Below are positions 32,125 through 42,827 of a stretch of DNA of 64,000 bases, piece by piece. This DNA comes from Letharia columbiana. Its lineage: Eukaryota > Ascomycota > Lecanoromycetes > Lecanorales > Parmeliaceae. Each line of letters begins with the position of its first letter. Positions within the stretch are counted from its first letter, which is position 1. Under the pieces are notes generated by a model, which ran no database searches, was not told where the DNA came from, and saw nothing but the letters and a program-made list of their open reading frames with translations. The position numbers were made by a program, and so were the translations under genes. The stretch spans positions 248,001 through 312,000 of the forward strand of contig NW_023501037.1 of assembly GCF_014066305.1 (NCBI RefSeq), given 5' to 3'.

Positions 32125-34418
32125 CCGCTTTGGCCCTCGAGCCAATCCCAATTTCTACAGAACAGATGTTTATGTGCCTTCACCCCCAGGCTGCTACTAC
32201 GTTTCGGACTTCCGTAAAAGGACTGCGGAAGTGCTCAATGTCGTGTCATTGGTGCGAACGCATGCCACGCCTGTCTGCTCGATCCATGACATCACAGAGA
32301 GCCTTGCTTCCGATCTCCTAGCCACGTATCCTGCAGCTCTGGAGACCCTTATCGTCTTCCAACCAGATATCCGAAACAAATTCAAAGTTGAAAACCTCAT
32401 TAGAGCAGATTGCAGTTTTTCCAAAGTCAATCCTCGCAGCAAACGTCTTACTGCTGAGCAGAACAGCATATACCGAGTCACCACCGAATGGCACTTGCCG
32501 AGTCCACCGCAATCGGGATATGTGATCTCGCTAGTATTACAGACCGTAGAGCGCAGTGTATCGACAGTCTACGGTCACTTGGAATTTACCAGCTCTCGTT
32601 CGAGTCTCGCTTATGTACATCCAACGTTCGGCCTTCATGAGGAGGTAGCAAGATTTGCCGAACAGCTTCAAAGTGACAGAGCAGAAGGTGCGGCACTTTT
32701 GCTTGCGCAGTGTTTATTCCACCTGGCCGATAAACAATCTCCATGCAAACGCCTTCAAGATGTTCGTGTGGTGATGAGAGAAGTATCGCCGCTGATGGAG
32801 GGATTCCGGACCAAAAGAGAAGCAATGGTCGAAAGGTTGAAAAAAAAAATCGACAACGATTATGCTACCGGTTGTAGCGTACACCTTGTACGTCATGAAT
32901 ACGAGCGATCTCAGCGTAGCTTGCTCAGCAGCGATGTTCAAAATGGACGGCACCGAGCGTATCTCGCGCTTGGAAGCAATCTAGGCAATCGCGTCGAGAT
33001 GATCGAGTCGGCCGTCCGACAGATGAGTGATCGAGGGATCACTGTACTTCGAACGAGTGCTCTATATGAAACCAAACCAATGTATTTAGAGAACCAGCAA
33101 TCATTCATCAACGGTGCTTGCGAGGTATGTAGCACTGATGCGAAATTCCGTCCAAGGTAGTGTTGACATGACTAGATTGAAACATCGCTAAGCCCGTTGG
33201 GGTTATTAGACCAACTAAAGCTGATCGAACATGATCTTGGAAGAGTGAAAACTGTAGAGAATGGACCTCGGACCATCGACTTGGATATTTTGCTGTACGA
33301 TGAAGAGCGGGTGGAGAACTTACGTCTCTCTATACCCCATAAGAGAATGCTTGAACGTGAATTTGTTCTTCGGCCTCTATGCGAGTAAGTCAAGATGCCA
33401 TGCATCGAAATGTTGGAAAATTGACTGTATCCTTAGTCTCATACCCGATTCCATTCCACCTACGCCTGATTCGATCGCTACATATCAAGATATCCTCGAA
33501 CAACTGCCCGAATCTACAGATCCGCTATCAGCTTTGACCCCACTGTCAGATTATCTCCCTCCGATACGAAATCAATCCCCGACACGGCCCACCCATCTTA
33601 TGGCCATATTGAATCTGACCCCTGACTCCTTCTCTGATGGCGGTCTCCACTCAACCGCAGATCCTATACCACTCTTGGATACTCTGCGTTCCTACACAAA
33701 CCAACGGCATCCTGTCACCATCCTCGATGTTGGTGGTCAGTCGACTCGCCCCCATGCCCCTCAAATATCCCCGGACGAAGAACTCTCCCGGATCCTGCCC
33801 ACCATCGAAGCAATTCGCTCCGACCCTTCCTTCCAAACGATGGCAATCTCCATAGACACCTACCGCGCGTCCGTGGCGGCTGAAGCAATCAAGGCAGGTG
33901 CGGATATCATCAATGACGTCTCATCTGGCCAGCTAGACCCAGAAATGCTGCCTACAATAGCAAAGCTTGGCTGCACATGCATCTTAATGCACATGCGCGG
34001 CACCCCTGAGACAATGAAGACCTTAATTTCTTACCCGGACGGCGTGATTAACGGAGTCGGTAACGAACTTCTGGAGCGTGTCCGCGACGCCGAGAAAGCG
34101 GGTATCCGCCGATGGCGCATAATGCTTGATCCTGGAATAGGCTTCGCGAAGACGCAAGCCCAGAGTTTGGAGCTGCTCCGCAGATTTTCAGAACTGAGAG
34201 ACTTTGAAGGCCTCAGGGGCTTCCCTTGGGTTGTTGGTGCCAGCAGGAAAGGGTTTATTGGGAAGATCACTGGGGTGCAGGATGCAAGGGAGAGAAAATG
34301 GGGCACCGCAACGACTGTCGCCGCGGCGATACAAGGAGGAGCTGACATCGTGCGGGTACACGATGTGAGTGAGATGGGGCAGGTGGTGGCGATGGCGGAT
34401 GCCATTTGGAGGGTCTGA
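32125..34418 (+). CDS. FOL1: trifunctional folate-synthesis enzyme (DHNA/HPPK/DHPS)
   Basis: Carries out successive steps of tetrahydrofolate synthesis. Exons 32125-33124, 33176-33384 and 33437-34418 are fixed by conserved joins (INGACE|IETSLSP; LRPLC|DLIPDS). HPPK is seen from about 32945: AYLALGSNLGNR, TSALYETKPMY, GPRTIDLDILLYD. DHPS follows: MAILNLTPDSFSDGG, DVGGQSTRP, ADIINDVSSG, LMHMRG, MLDPGIGFAKT, VGASRKGFIGK, VRVHDV; the protein ends at 34416-34418. The N-terminal ~270 residues occupy the place of the dihydroneopterin aldolase repeats but lack motifs I can recognise beyond position and length. The true start was not found. An exon upstream (containing RNIRLDSR near 32040) may join at the acceptor at 32124, so the 5' end given is partial. 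Confidence 0.93.
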
Positions 34419-35097
34419 TCACGACTTGGACGGCATTTGCAAAACGGGACGGCTGCGTTCAGAGTGTTTGGCGAATGATCTGGGGTAAAATAATGGCTGT
34501 ATGAGTGATGAGATTTTCGGTTTTCAGCCAGCGCTGGCTACATCGTTGAGGTGTCTGGGCGTTTTATCTGTAATGAGTACTCAACATAATACTGCATACT
34601 CAAGAAAGCATTCTAAGCTCTTGGTATCAGACATCCTCCAAGGAAATAACGAACACTACAATTGCCCTTTCTCCCATCAGCGAGCCTGACTACATTAGCA
34701 CAGCAAAATCGGAAATCGTGAACTTTTTCAAGTCACCGTCTACATGAATCTGCGTGAAAACAAACCACAATAGTAAAAGCAGACGCAATTCCCCAGTATC
34801 TCTCACCTTTACAAAACCATCGCTCCCTCGAGTCCCCCGGAGCTCAGACCGAGAGCAAGCTCTTCACTGTCGGCACGCTCGATGATTCCAGATCTCCTCA
34901 TGCAAGGAGAGCGGCTTCCGTCTCCCCAAACGCGACTCGAGAAGATGATCTTCTGTACGTATACGGATAGAATTATAATAATGAATAGTGATTATTAGTA
35001 CGATTGGTGATCGATGAGCAACACAAGCACGGCTCCGTCGTTTTCCCTACCACCCTCTATCCTATCCCAGAAAAAACACCTAGACTCGTATGCAGCA
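34419..35097. other. intergenic, no gene seen
   Basis: 3' region of FOL1 and 3' region of the small secreted protein gene. It holds an AT-rich stretch near 34970-35005 and nothing else recognisable. Confidence 0.4.
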
Positions 35098-35449
35098 CTA
35101 TCTCTTTGCTTCGAAGTGTGATACAGAGCCGGCCTGCAAACGTGAAAGAACCAATCGTACGCACCCCTTTATATCGTAAAAAAGAAAACTCACGTTCAAA
35201 ATGCGAAGCCATTGATAAGCCAACTGGTCCTTCTCATCCCCAAAGAAGTCATCCAATCCATCAACACCACCCCGATCGGACTCCACATCAGAATCCGAGT
35301 CACCTCCGAGAGCACTACTGAAGTCGCCGATACCTCCATCTCCCGAGTTCTGGAATCGAATCGGAGCCGTCTTGCGGAGCTGGAAGGGCGGTGGCGGGGG
35401 TGAAAAGGCCTGCGCAGAGGGCTAGGAGAACGGTGGAGTGAGCAAGCAT
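35098..35449 (-). CDS. small secreted acidic protein, frame broken near the signal peptide
   Basis: From ATG 35447-35449 the first frame encodes a textbook signal peptide: MLAHSTVLLALCAGLFTPATA, with LPAPQDGSDS after the likely cleavage site. About 36 codons in, the coding signal jumps one frame to NSGDGGIGDFSSALGGDSDSD and an acidic/Gly-rich stretch ending QLAYQWLRILN. A GT..AG intron follows, and then AGSVSHFEAKR with a stop at 35098-35100. The mature part would be about 75 residues, without cysteines. The jump is explained either by a one-base deletion near 35370 or by an unusual intron with acceptor ttccag just before NSGDG. Small secreted proteins like this are common in plant-associated and saprobic fungi; no function is assigned. 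Confidence 0.6.
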
Positions 35450-37027
35450 GGCGGGGTTAGGGTTGGGGTTTTCGGTTGAGGGGCTTTTGGAGGATAGGGT
35501 TTGCTTGGGAAGAAGGGCGGAATGAGAGACAGTTGGCAGAGTACAGGTTGTGGGGACGCTGATTGATGTGTTATGGAGACTTTGCAAGATGCTGGGAAAG
35601 TACAAAAAAACGGAATTGGAGAAGAAAAGCTTTTACGATGCTTTCTATACTTTTGGGGGGGAAATGTGAGCTTGGTCACAGCTCCTGGCTTACCTTCGGC
35701 CTACCTTCGAAAACCCCAGCAGATCTGAAGCACGGCGACGCAAGTCAAAACATAGATTCTCGACACTAAAGACGACTCTTACGAAATGAAAGAGCGAAAA
35801 CATGGTACGGGGACTGTGCATTGCGCGAGGAAAGAAAGTGATTGGGCCACCTGGGAGACGGGAAGTCTGAGGCTAGGGGTACATGATGATCAGTTTTAAC
35901 AGTATGTTGTACCACGGGTGGAACTCAAATTGGTCAATGATTGTGACGAGCAGTTGAGATGTTGAAGTCCATCGATCTTTAGATTGCCCGTTTGAGGTAA
36001 TAGAATATAACAGTAGCCAATATTTTTGCGGAATACAGGTCGAGGCCTGACTATAGCGAATGGGGCCCCACACTCGTGCTTTCATGGGGACGCGCGGGAA
36101 ACTGAACCTTGGGCTCGTACATAGAAACGGCAGAGATAAGTTACACGATATCAGTGGCGCGTCCAGAAAAGGTGCTGCGAGCATTGCAGTGAGTGCTAAT
36201 GAACCGAAACCCCGGGTAGAAGGGGGCAGCAATTACGCTCATTTGGTCCTTCTGCGTTTTCAGTATTAGCTGAGTGCTCACGTCTTGATCTTTCTCCAAC
36301 CAAAAGGCTTAAAGGTATTACTTGGCAATACCCTCGCCAGATCAGAAAACATCTTTCTGCTTCTTATATGTCGCGGCCAGGCATAGCAGATGTCCACGAA
36401 TAATGAGAGAGAAATCCGGTTTGGATACACGGATATGGTCTAGGCGCAAGCCTCTCACTGGAGCGCCTTGAATAACCTCCGACAGCACGTGGAACAAATC
36501 ACTCCTGAGTTCTGATGTATGTATACAGATTGATATCGTCACTGCGACTGAATCCCCTTTCGTGGTTAATTTCCTTTCCGAAGTGGTGCATTCGCCAGAT
36601 AAAGAGCGTCGCACTACGAGTAGCGAAGATGGCAAATCTCGAATGTGGTACTTCCATGATGGATCGATAAATTAAGATTCTTTGAAGAATGAGCTGCTTT
36701 CTTTGTTCGCAAAGAAACTGCGCTTTTTTTAGTCAATCGAAAAGATTCACATAACTGGGCACGGAGGTATGGCTTCCAAAGGACGGTCCCAAGAATCAAG
36801 GCTGCTTGCAGTCCATACGTCGTGATACAGTCTTCGAGACAGTCATAGAGCAGATGGAGAACTTGCAATGGAGGAACTAGTCTCAGTGGTAGTCTCAGAA
36901 TTCAGACTCTAATTTTTGGGGGGGGGGGGGCGGAACATTATATTGCCGAGCCGATTCCGTCATACCCGCAAAGGCATTACGAGATTTCGGCCGGAAAAAG
37001 GGTTTTCCGACCCACCACTACCACCAA
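35450..37027. other. 1.6-kb gene-poor region
   Basis: Contains a run of 13 G at 36918-36930 and a weak minus-strand frame at about 36342-36670 (readable as IDPSWKYHIRDLPSSLLVVRR and onward, ending at 36342). It has even composition but no clear start and no recognised family. Nothing else is supported. The MITE-like element follows directly. Confidence 0.35.
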
Positions 37028-37029
37028 TA

Positions 37030-37402
37030 GCGATGCGCGATGACCGTCAGAATGCATTCGTGACAGTAATGACAGTAATTACCACATTTTGGCCGTTAGC
37101 ACTGTAATCTCTGTAATCTCCGGATAGAAGTTCCTCCGAGCGTGACTAAGCCATTTGATTGGCTGAAAATACTCTAAAGTGAGGTCTTGGCGGTCTGCGG
37201 GCAGAGATCCTGTAGAGAAACAATTCAAACCCCTGGAATCTCGAAAAAACCCTGAAAAGTCGCCTCAAAACATCAGACGAAAGGTAGTACACTAGTGTAA
37301 GCTACTACCTAATCGGGTTAGCTGTCAGGCCTCCTATTCGTGACCGTAATGACCGTCCGCAGACATGTCTGCAGCAGACAAAAGTCTTGGCGGTCGCATC
37401 GC
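37030..37402. mobile_element. candidate MITE with TA target duplication
   Basis: A 373-bp segment begins GCGATGCG (37030-37037) and ends CGCATCGC (37395-37402), perfect 8-bp inverted termini. Each terminus is followed inward by an ACCG(T/C)CA motif. TA dinucleotides flank both ends (37028-37029 and 37403-37404), the duplication made by Tc1/mariner-type transposases. Near each end is a related direct motif ATTCGTGAC(A/C)GTAATGAC(A/C)G. There is no coding capacity. It sits about 300 bp upstream of the dehydratase start codon. Confidence 0.55.
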
Positions 37403-37709
37403 TAACCACCAACCCTTCCGAATAGAACTGATGGGCTTAGCCGAGATCCGGGTAGTGGCCGTGAATAAGATACCCGAAAAGACTAACTCGTGCCGATCCG
37501 CAGCTCTCTGCAAATTTCAACGTCACCAACGTCCCCTTAGCAAACAAACTCTCAATCAGCCTATTCTGCCCCACGGATAAATAAGAAATTACTATGGCTT
37601 CAAAAACACCTCGGAGCCTAGTTTTGGGGACCAGCAGCTCATTGCGAGACTCGAATAATTTGATGCAGCAACACATCGATAGCAGCCATTCGCTTCGCTT
37701 GCATCCATC

Positions 37710-39377
37710 ATGGTCACAATCACATGCTTCGCCTCGAAGGACGTCAGGTTTCCAGTGAGTCTCACCACCAATGAGAAAATCAGTCAATGGCTGAATAAAA
37801 TAGACCTCCCTGGACAAGACGGGCTCGGACGCCATGAACCCAGCAGGTGATTACTCGTCAGCCTACTGCATCCTACAAACAGACTCCCCACATACCGGAC
37901 ATGGCATGGTCCTTCTACCGACTCGCAACGCCCAATTCTAGCTGAATGTTTCCAATACAGACATTCACCATTGGCCGCGGTAACGACATTGTCTGCCTCG
38001 CCATTGAGAATCTCGCTGCCCGCCTGATAGGTCGTACTCTAGAATCATTGACGGCGAACTGGGGTCAAACATGGCGCTACCTCGTCTCGGATTCCCAGCT
38101 ACGCTGGATCGGCCCCGAGAAAGGTGTCATTCATCTCGCCCTCGGCGCCGTCGTCAACGCTCTCTGGGACCTCTGGGCTAAAGTGCTGCAAAAACCCGTC
38201 TGGCGAATCGTAGCCGAGATGAGCCCGCAAGAGTTCGTACGCTGTGTAGACTTCCGCTACATCACCGACGCCATCACACCTGAAGAAGCCATTGAGATGT
38301 TGTGCAAAGAGGAATCAGGTAAAGCCCAACGACTTCAAGAAGCAGAAAATAACCACGCAGTGCCCGCCTACACCACCTCCGCTGGCTGGCTCGGTTACGG
38401 TGAGGACAAAATGGAACGTCTGTTGCAAGAAACACTCGAAGAAGGCTACAAACACTTCAAATTCAAAGTCGGCACCTCCATTTCCTCCGACATCCGCCGC
38501 CTCACCATCGCCCGCAATGTTATCGGCTACGACCGCGGCAATATCCTAATGATTGACGCCAATCAAGTCTGGTCCGTACCCGAAGCCATCGCATACATGA
38601 AAGAGCTTGCGCCCTTCAAGCCGTGGTTTATCGAAGAGCCTACGAGTCCGGATGATGTCTTGGGGCACAAGGCGATCAGGGAAGCGTTGAAGGAGTATGG
38701 GATTGGGGTTGCGACAGGGGAGATGTGTCAGAATCGGGTGGTGTTCAAGCAGTTGTTGATGGGCGGGGCGATTGATATTTGTCAGATTGATGCGTGTAGA
38801 ATGGGTGGGGTCAATGAGGTTTTGGCTGTTATGCTGATGGCGAAGAAGTATACATTGTCCCTTTCCCCCCTCATTCTGGACGTGTGTAACGCTTTGAAAC
38901 CGAAGCGCTGATTGACACATGTGCCAGATTCGACATCCCAATCGTCCCCCACTCCGGCGGCGTGGGTCTACCGTACGTTATGATTTCCGAGGCAATTCTA
39001 CCCCAAACACGCTATCAGTCGTCAAAGATGTCTCCAGAGTTCTCTGCTCCCAAACATGCCTCGCGATTCCAGAATCCCTCCCGAAAGAGTAATGCTGACT
39101 CCCGAAATCATCAAGTGAATACACTCAGCACCTCAGCACCATCGATTACGTATGTGTTTCCGGCAAGCTCTCGGTACTGGAATACGTAGACCATCTGCAT
39201 GAGCATTTCAACCATCCTGCCGTTATCAAGAACGGGTACTACCAGACTCCTACAGAGCCCGGGTATAGCGTCGAGATGAAGGAGGAGAGTATGGAGAAGT
39301 ACGGCTTTCCGGGGGAAGAAGGGGGGTTTTGGAGGAGTGAGGAGGCAAGAGCTATCTTGGAAGGTGTGAAGATTTAG
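37710..39377 (+). CDS. enolase-superfamily sugar-acid dehydratase (L-galactonate / L-fuconate type)
   Basis: Mandelate-racemase-group dehydratase. Fungal homologues such as LGD1 act in D-galacturonate (pectin) breakdown, converting L-galactonate to 2-keto-3-deoxy-L-galactonate. Five exons: 37710-37754, 37804-37908, 37961-38847, 38928-38972 and 39116-39377; 447 residues. Junctions restore VRFPTSLDKTGSDAMN, GHGMTFTIGRGND and GVGLPEYTQHL. Visible features are the N-terminal capping domain, the catalytic-Lys stretch HFKFKVG, metal ligands in MIDANQ, FIEEPTSPDD and GVATGEMCQNR, and the late catalytic His in IVPHSGGVG. No signal peptide is present, so cytosolic. A candidate MITE lies just upstream. 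The neighbouring secreted phosphatase is not known to share this pathway. Confidence 0.93.
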
Positions 39378-39630
39378 CATACATCGTATCTTACTGAGAG
39401 CACAGAGATGTGTACTTTTAGCTCCATCTGTACAGAGACTCTGAGAGGCTGAGAAACTTGCGGCTAGTGTGTTCAAACATATCGAGAAAGATGTCATCGT
39501 GTTCAGAGTCAACGGTCGTTGTGGCGTCAATATTGCATTCTCGGCCCGTTCCACACACACGCATACAATTTGTTCTAATGATCTACGCCCTATCTACATC
39601 AATTCCTCTTCCCAAGCTCCAGCCACTGAC

Positions 39631-40710
39631 TCAAGCTGGACTCCCGACCAATCTCGCGGACCTATTCGCGCGAGCTCGCAGTCTCCGAGAAGTAACCGTC
39701 GAGTTCGCCGTGGCATTCCGACGCTGGACCAAGGGCTCCAAAAGCTTCCTCGTTTTCTCGCTGCCCGGGTTCGGCGCATCGTAGTCGACTGTGAACACAC
39801 TGACAGAGCTGAAGCATCCACTGTTGACGATGGTCGTCTCACCAGGCAGGGCGCAGTCGCCATTGATACACGTGTTGGCTCCAGCGGGGTGAACCTCGCC
39901 ATAGCTGAAAAGGCCAGTGGTAGAATCGTAAACGGCGGTGTCGACCTCAGCGCCGCCAGTTATGCGCGTTTGGACGAAAGGCGGGTCAACGCAATCGTCA
40001 TTCGTGAGGGAGGTGATTTCGGGGTAGTTAACGCTGATGCCGTAGCCGAGAGGTAGCAATTGAGACTTGTTTAATCCATTCTTAGCGAGTTGGTTTACGA
40101 GTGCGACTGAAAGCTGGGCGTCGACGGTAGCGGGGTCGGGGAAGCCAGAGGGAGTGGTTTTGTTAATCTCTTTGTAGGAGCGCTGGCCGTTGTTGCCACC
40201 TGAGAACGCGATGGCTGGGAGGGAACGCTCGACGGCTGCGTAGGTGGCGCCCATTGTGCCGGAGAGGGTGTACAGGAAGGGACCTAGGTTTTGGCCGAAA
40301 TTGGGCCCAGCCACCAGGAGGTCCGGCTTAGTGCCGTTCCAGTAGTTGGGCACAACATAGTCCAGAGCGAAGAAGGTACAGGCAGTAGGCGTACCGTTGT
40401 AGTACCAGATGTGCGAGTCGTTAGGATCGGTGCCGAAGCTAGGGGCGCCTTTAGGAACGAGGTCGAACTCAGAAGGTGCGGTCAAATTTGCTTCGGTGGT
40501 AAAGACTTCGGTGCCTCCTTTTCCGGATTCGTTCGAGACGGGTGCGACGATCCAGGCGTTGTGGCCGGCGACATTGAGAAAGCGGTAAAGTTCGCGAATG
40601 TTAGCGGAGCCAAAACCATCATCGTTGTTTACGATGATGTTAAGGGCGATGGAAGTGAGAGGAAGGAGGGCAAGGAGCAAGGTCAGGGTGTGGGTGGTTG
40701 GGAAACGCAT
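39631..40710 (-). CDS. secreted SurE-type acid phosphatase / 5'-nucleotidase
   Basis: Single-exon frame of 359 residues. It starts with a signal peptide (MRFPTTHTLTLLLALLPLTSI), followed at once by the SurE metal site: NIIVNNDDGFGSANIREL, where the Asp-Asp and later Ser/Asn residues bind the divalent metal. Further SurE signatures are APVSNESGKGG, DLLVAGPNFGQNLG and SGTMGATYAAVERSLPAIAFSG. Several N-x-S/T sites suggest glycosylation. The C-terminal tail is Arg-rich (RRLRARANRSARL). Fungal secreted SurE proteins resemble the Pho2-like acid phosphatases and would release phosphate outside the cell. The stop codon at 39631 is about 250 bp from the convergent dehydratase stop. Confidence 0.92.
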   Translation of the reverse strand: MRFPTTHTLTLLLALLPLTSIALNIIVNNDDGFGSANIRELYRFLNVAGHNAWIVAPVSNESGKGGTEVFTTEANLTAPSEFDLVPKGAPSFGTDPNDSHIWYYNGTPTACTFFALDYVVPNYWNGTKPDLLVAGPNFGQNLGPFLYTLSGTMGATYAAVERSLPAIAFSGGNNGQRSYKEINKTTPSGFPDPATVDAQLSVALVNQLAKNGLNKSQLLPLGYGISVNYPEITSLTNDDCVDPPFVQTRITGGAEVDTAVYDSTTGLFSYGEVHPAGANTCINGDCALPGETTIVNSGCFSSVSVFTVDYDAPNPGSEKTRKLLEPLVQRRNATANSTVTSRRLRARANRSARLVGSPA

Positions 40711-41687
40711 GTTGAGGGAAATTAGATGCCACAGTGTTTTTCAACAAAATGTTGGGGAGTGGAATGTGATCTGAATAATTTGTGAGGTGTATTCGCAATA
40801 TGAATAGAATACTGGAAATGAAGAGGTCTATATACCGTGTGAAGCCCGTGTATGTAGGTAGCGCCAAGTCACACTGAGCCTAATCGGGCTGCGCAGTGTT
40901 TCAAAGGAGCTGGAACCGTGACACAAGGCGACCGTCTTGAAGAATCAGGGAGAAACGAGACATTTGAGCAAGTGGGGATAGCTCCATCTTATGGACTTCC
41001 ACGTAGGGGGGAAAAAGGACCTAGCCGAGCTACCGTGTCGAGCTTCAAGATCGCTTCTGCCTGCACGTTGATCTCATCAACGTCCACAACTGCCGGGTTC
41101 ATCTCTTCATGAAACCCACAAAGGAAGGTCGCGTGGGTTGCCAGCGGAGGGATTGGTCCAAAAGAGCAGGCGAAAAGCAGGTACCGGGAGGAAATCCTTC
41201 AGCTCCTGGTTACGCAAGTTCTGAAGCCCAATGAGGCAGGTGGAAAGAGATTGTGTAGCTAATGAGTCCATGTGTTTTGCCAGAATCTCCCTTATTCCGA
41301 ATGGAATGTTCGCAGGAATATGGCATTCTATATCATGGTGTCCGAGATCCCATCTGTTTATTGGCGATGGAGAAGAAGATGGCGTTTAGCGCCACCGCGG
41401 CAGTCAAAAAACGTGCCGCTGGCGTCTTCGGTATCAGTTGCCAGTATGGCAATGATGCTTTGTATATTTGCGTTCTTTCCATAAAGGCAAACAATTAAGC
41501 CAACAACCAGCCAGACAACAATGATTTCGCACAGTAGATGTATCTCACTGAATCCTGTAAAGTGCCCCTCACGTGATATGCTTCGAACGGAGGCAATGCT
41601 CAGAACGCGCACTCAATGCTGTCCGTCGTCGTCTCTCTCTGCGCTGGCCATGCACAAATGCCACTCTTCTATGATGCTATCTCCCCT
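40711..41687. other. intergenic, about 1 kb
   Basis: Upstream of the phosphatase and downstream of the bS21m gene. Two short overlapping frames at 41262-41498 have no family resemblance. Nothing is recognised. Confidence 0.4.
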
Positions 41688-42536
41688 CTACCACCCTTTC
41701 CTCCTCATCTCCCTCACCCTCATTACTGTAGCCCTAAAGCTCGCCTTAAACAACTTTCTCCACCTCTCACTCTTTAATCTCTTCCTCTTCAAGCCCGGTC
41801 TTTCATGAAATCGTTGGCGTGACAAGTCCTGCTTGACCTTGTTGACGGCACAAGAAATTTCCAAACCTCTCAAGGCACGCCCGAAATCCACTCCTCTTTC
41901 AGGAACCACCTCGATTGTACGTCCAATTGCTGGGCGTGATCGGACTGTGCGAGTGGCCCGCTTAGGCGTCTTCTGAGTATTCTCCAAAGTTCGGTTTGCA
42001 TCACGGGAGACAATTCTGGGGGTGCCCGCGCTTGTCAGCTCCTGGGAAGGAGGAAACTGCATTTTTCGAAATATTTCTTGATAATGTTTGTCGGGGGCGC
42101 GTGTACGGTTGGAGTTTTGGAAAGCGGTTTCGATCATTGCGGCGGAGGATTCATCAGCTGGTTCCGAGGATTTTCTTTTGGCTGGAGTAGGAGTGTGGAA
42201 AGTCGAATCCAGAAGGCTGTCGAGCTGACTCCCAAGTATGTCATCTATAGGCCTTCTTTGCGAGGCTGGAGACCGAGAAATTTGCTCAGGCTTTGGCTGA
42301 GGCTTATCTTCGAGAAAGTCGAGGTCGGCCGCCGTGGACGATGCATTATCCCGCTGGCGACGAGTTGTGGTATGAAAATTCGAGCTTGTACATCTTGGCG
42401 ACTTAGGCATGAGCAGTCGCAGCTGTCGAGAAGCCGCGGTCGATCGCCATAGTGGAGGAGTTGAATGTGTGAGGAAAGAGAGTAGTGGTGGCATTCGAGA
42501 TCTCAGCAGAGGATTGCTCACCAGTCTAAGTTCCAT
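41688..42536 (-). CDS. MRP21: mitochondrial small-subunit ribosomal protein bS21
   Basis: Frame of 282 residues from the ATG at 42536; the frame stays open further upstream, but this Met starts a presequence-like stretch (MELRLVSNPLLRSRMPPLL, then many Arg/Ser/Thr). The middle is a long variable, probably mitochondrion-processed, low-complexity region. The conserved bS21 domain is the last ~75 residues: GVDFGRALRGLEISCAVNKVKQDLSRQRFHERPG, quoted in part as RALRGLEISCAVNKV, followed by a very basic tail (KRKRLKSERWRKLFKASFRA) ending RRKGW. This layout is standard for fungal Mrp21. Confidence 0.9.
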   Translation of the reverse strand: MELRLVSNPLLRSRMPPLLSFLTHSTPPLWRSTAASRQLRLLMPKSPRCTSSNFHTTTRRQRDNASSTAADLDFLEDKPQPKPEQISRSPASQRRPIDDILGSQLDSLLDSTFHTPTPAKRKSSEPADESSAAMIETAFQNSNRTRAPDKHYQEIFRKMQFPPSQELTSAGTPRIVSRDANRTLENTQKTPKRATRTVRSRPAIGRTIEVVPERGVDFGRALRGLEISCAVNKVKQDLSRQRFHERPGLKRKRLKSERWRKLFKASFRATVMRVREMRRKGW

Positions 42537-42827
42537 GACTGAAAAGGGATTGAATTGACATACAGAATAATATCTCCGAGAGTGCACCACTCGGATCACG
42601 AATGTCAATGGATGCTTGTGGCTAATGCCATTGGTTCGGGAATACGTTTTCCCGTGCCGGTGTGTTTTTGGCTCAAACTTCAAGGCGAGCTTCATGTTTC
42701 AAGATTTTCTCCGTTGTGTACTTACACCAAGGGTAACGACGTGTCAAGAGAGCCGCATACTTTGGTACTGATGGCAAATCACTGACTCGACTATCTGAAG
42801 CCTTCACTGTTCTTTCCACATCTTCTA
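42537..42827. promoter_or_regulatory. divergent promoter between MRP21 and RBM25-like gene
   Basis: A 291-bp spacer separates two start codons on opposite strands, so both promoters must lie within it or in overlapping 5' UTRs. No specific element is identified. Confidence 0.5.

Noticed and set aside
40918..41112. 64-codon + frame upstream of the phosphatase
   Set aside because: Short, no start context or family resemblance, likely chance.
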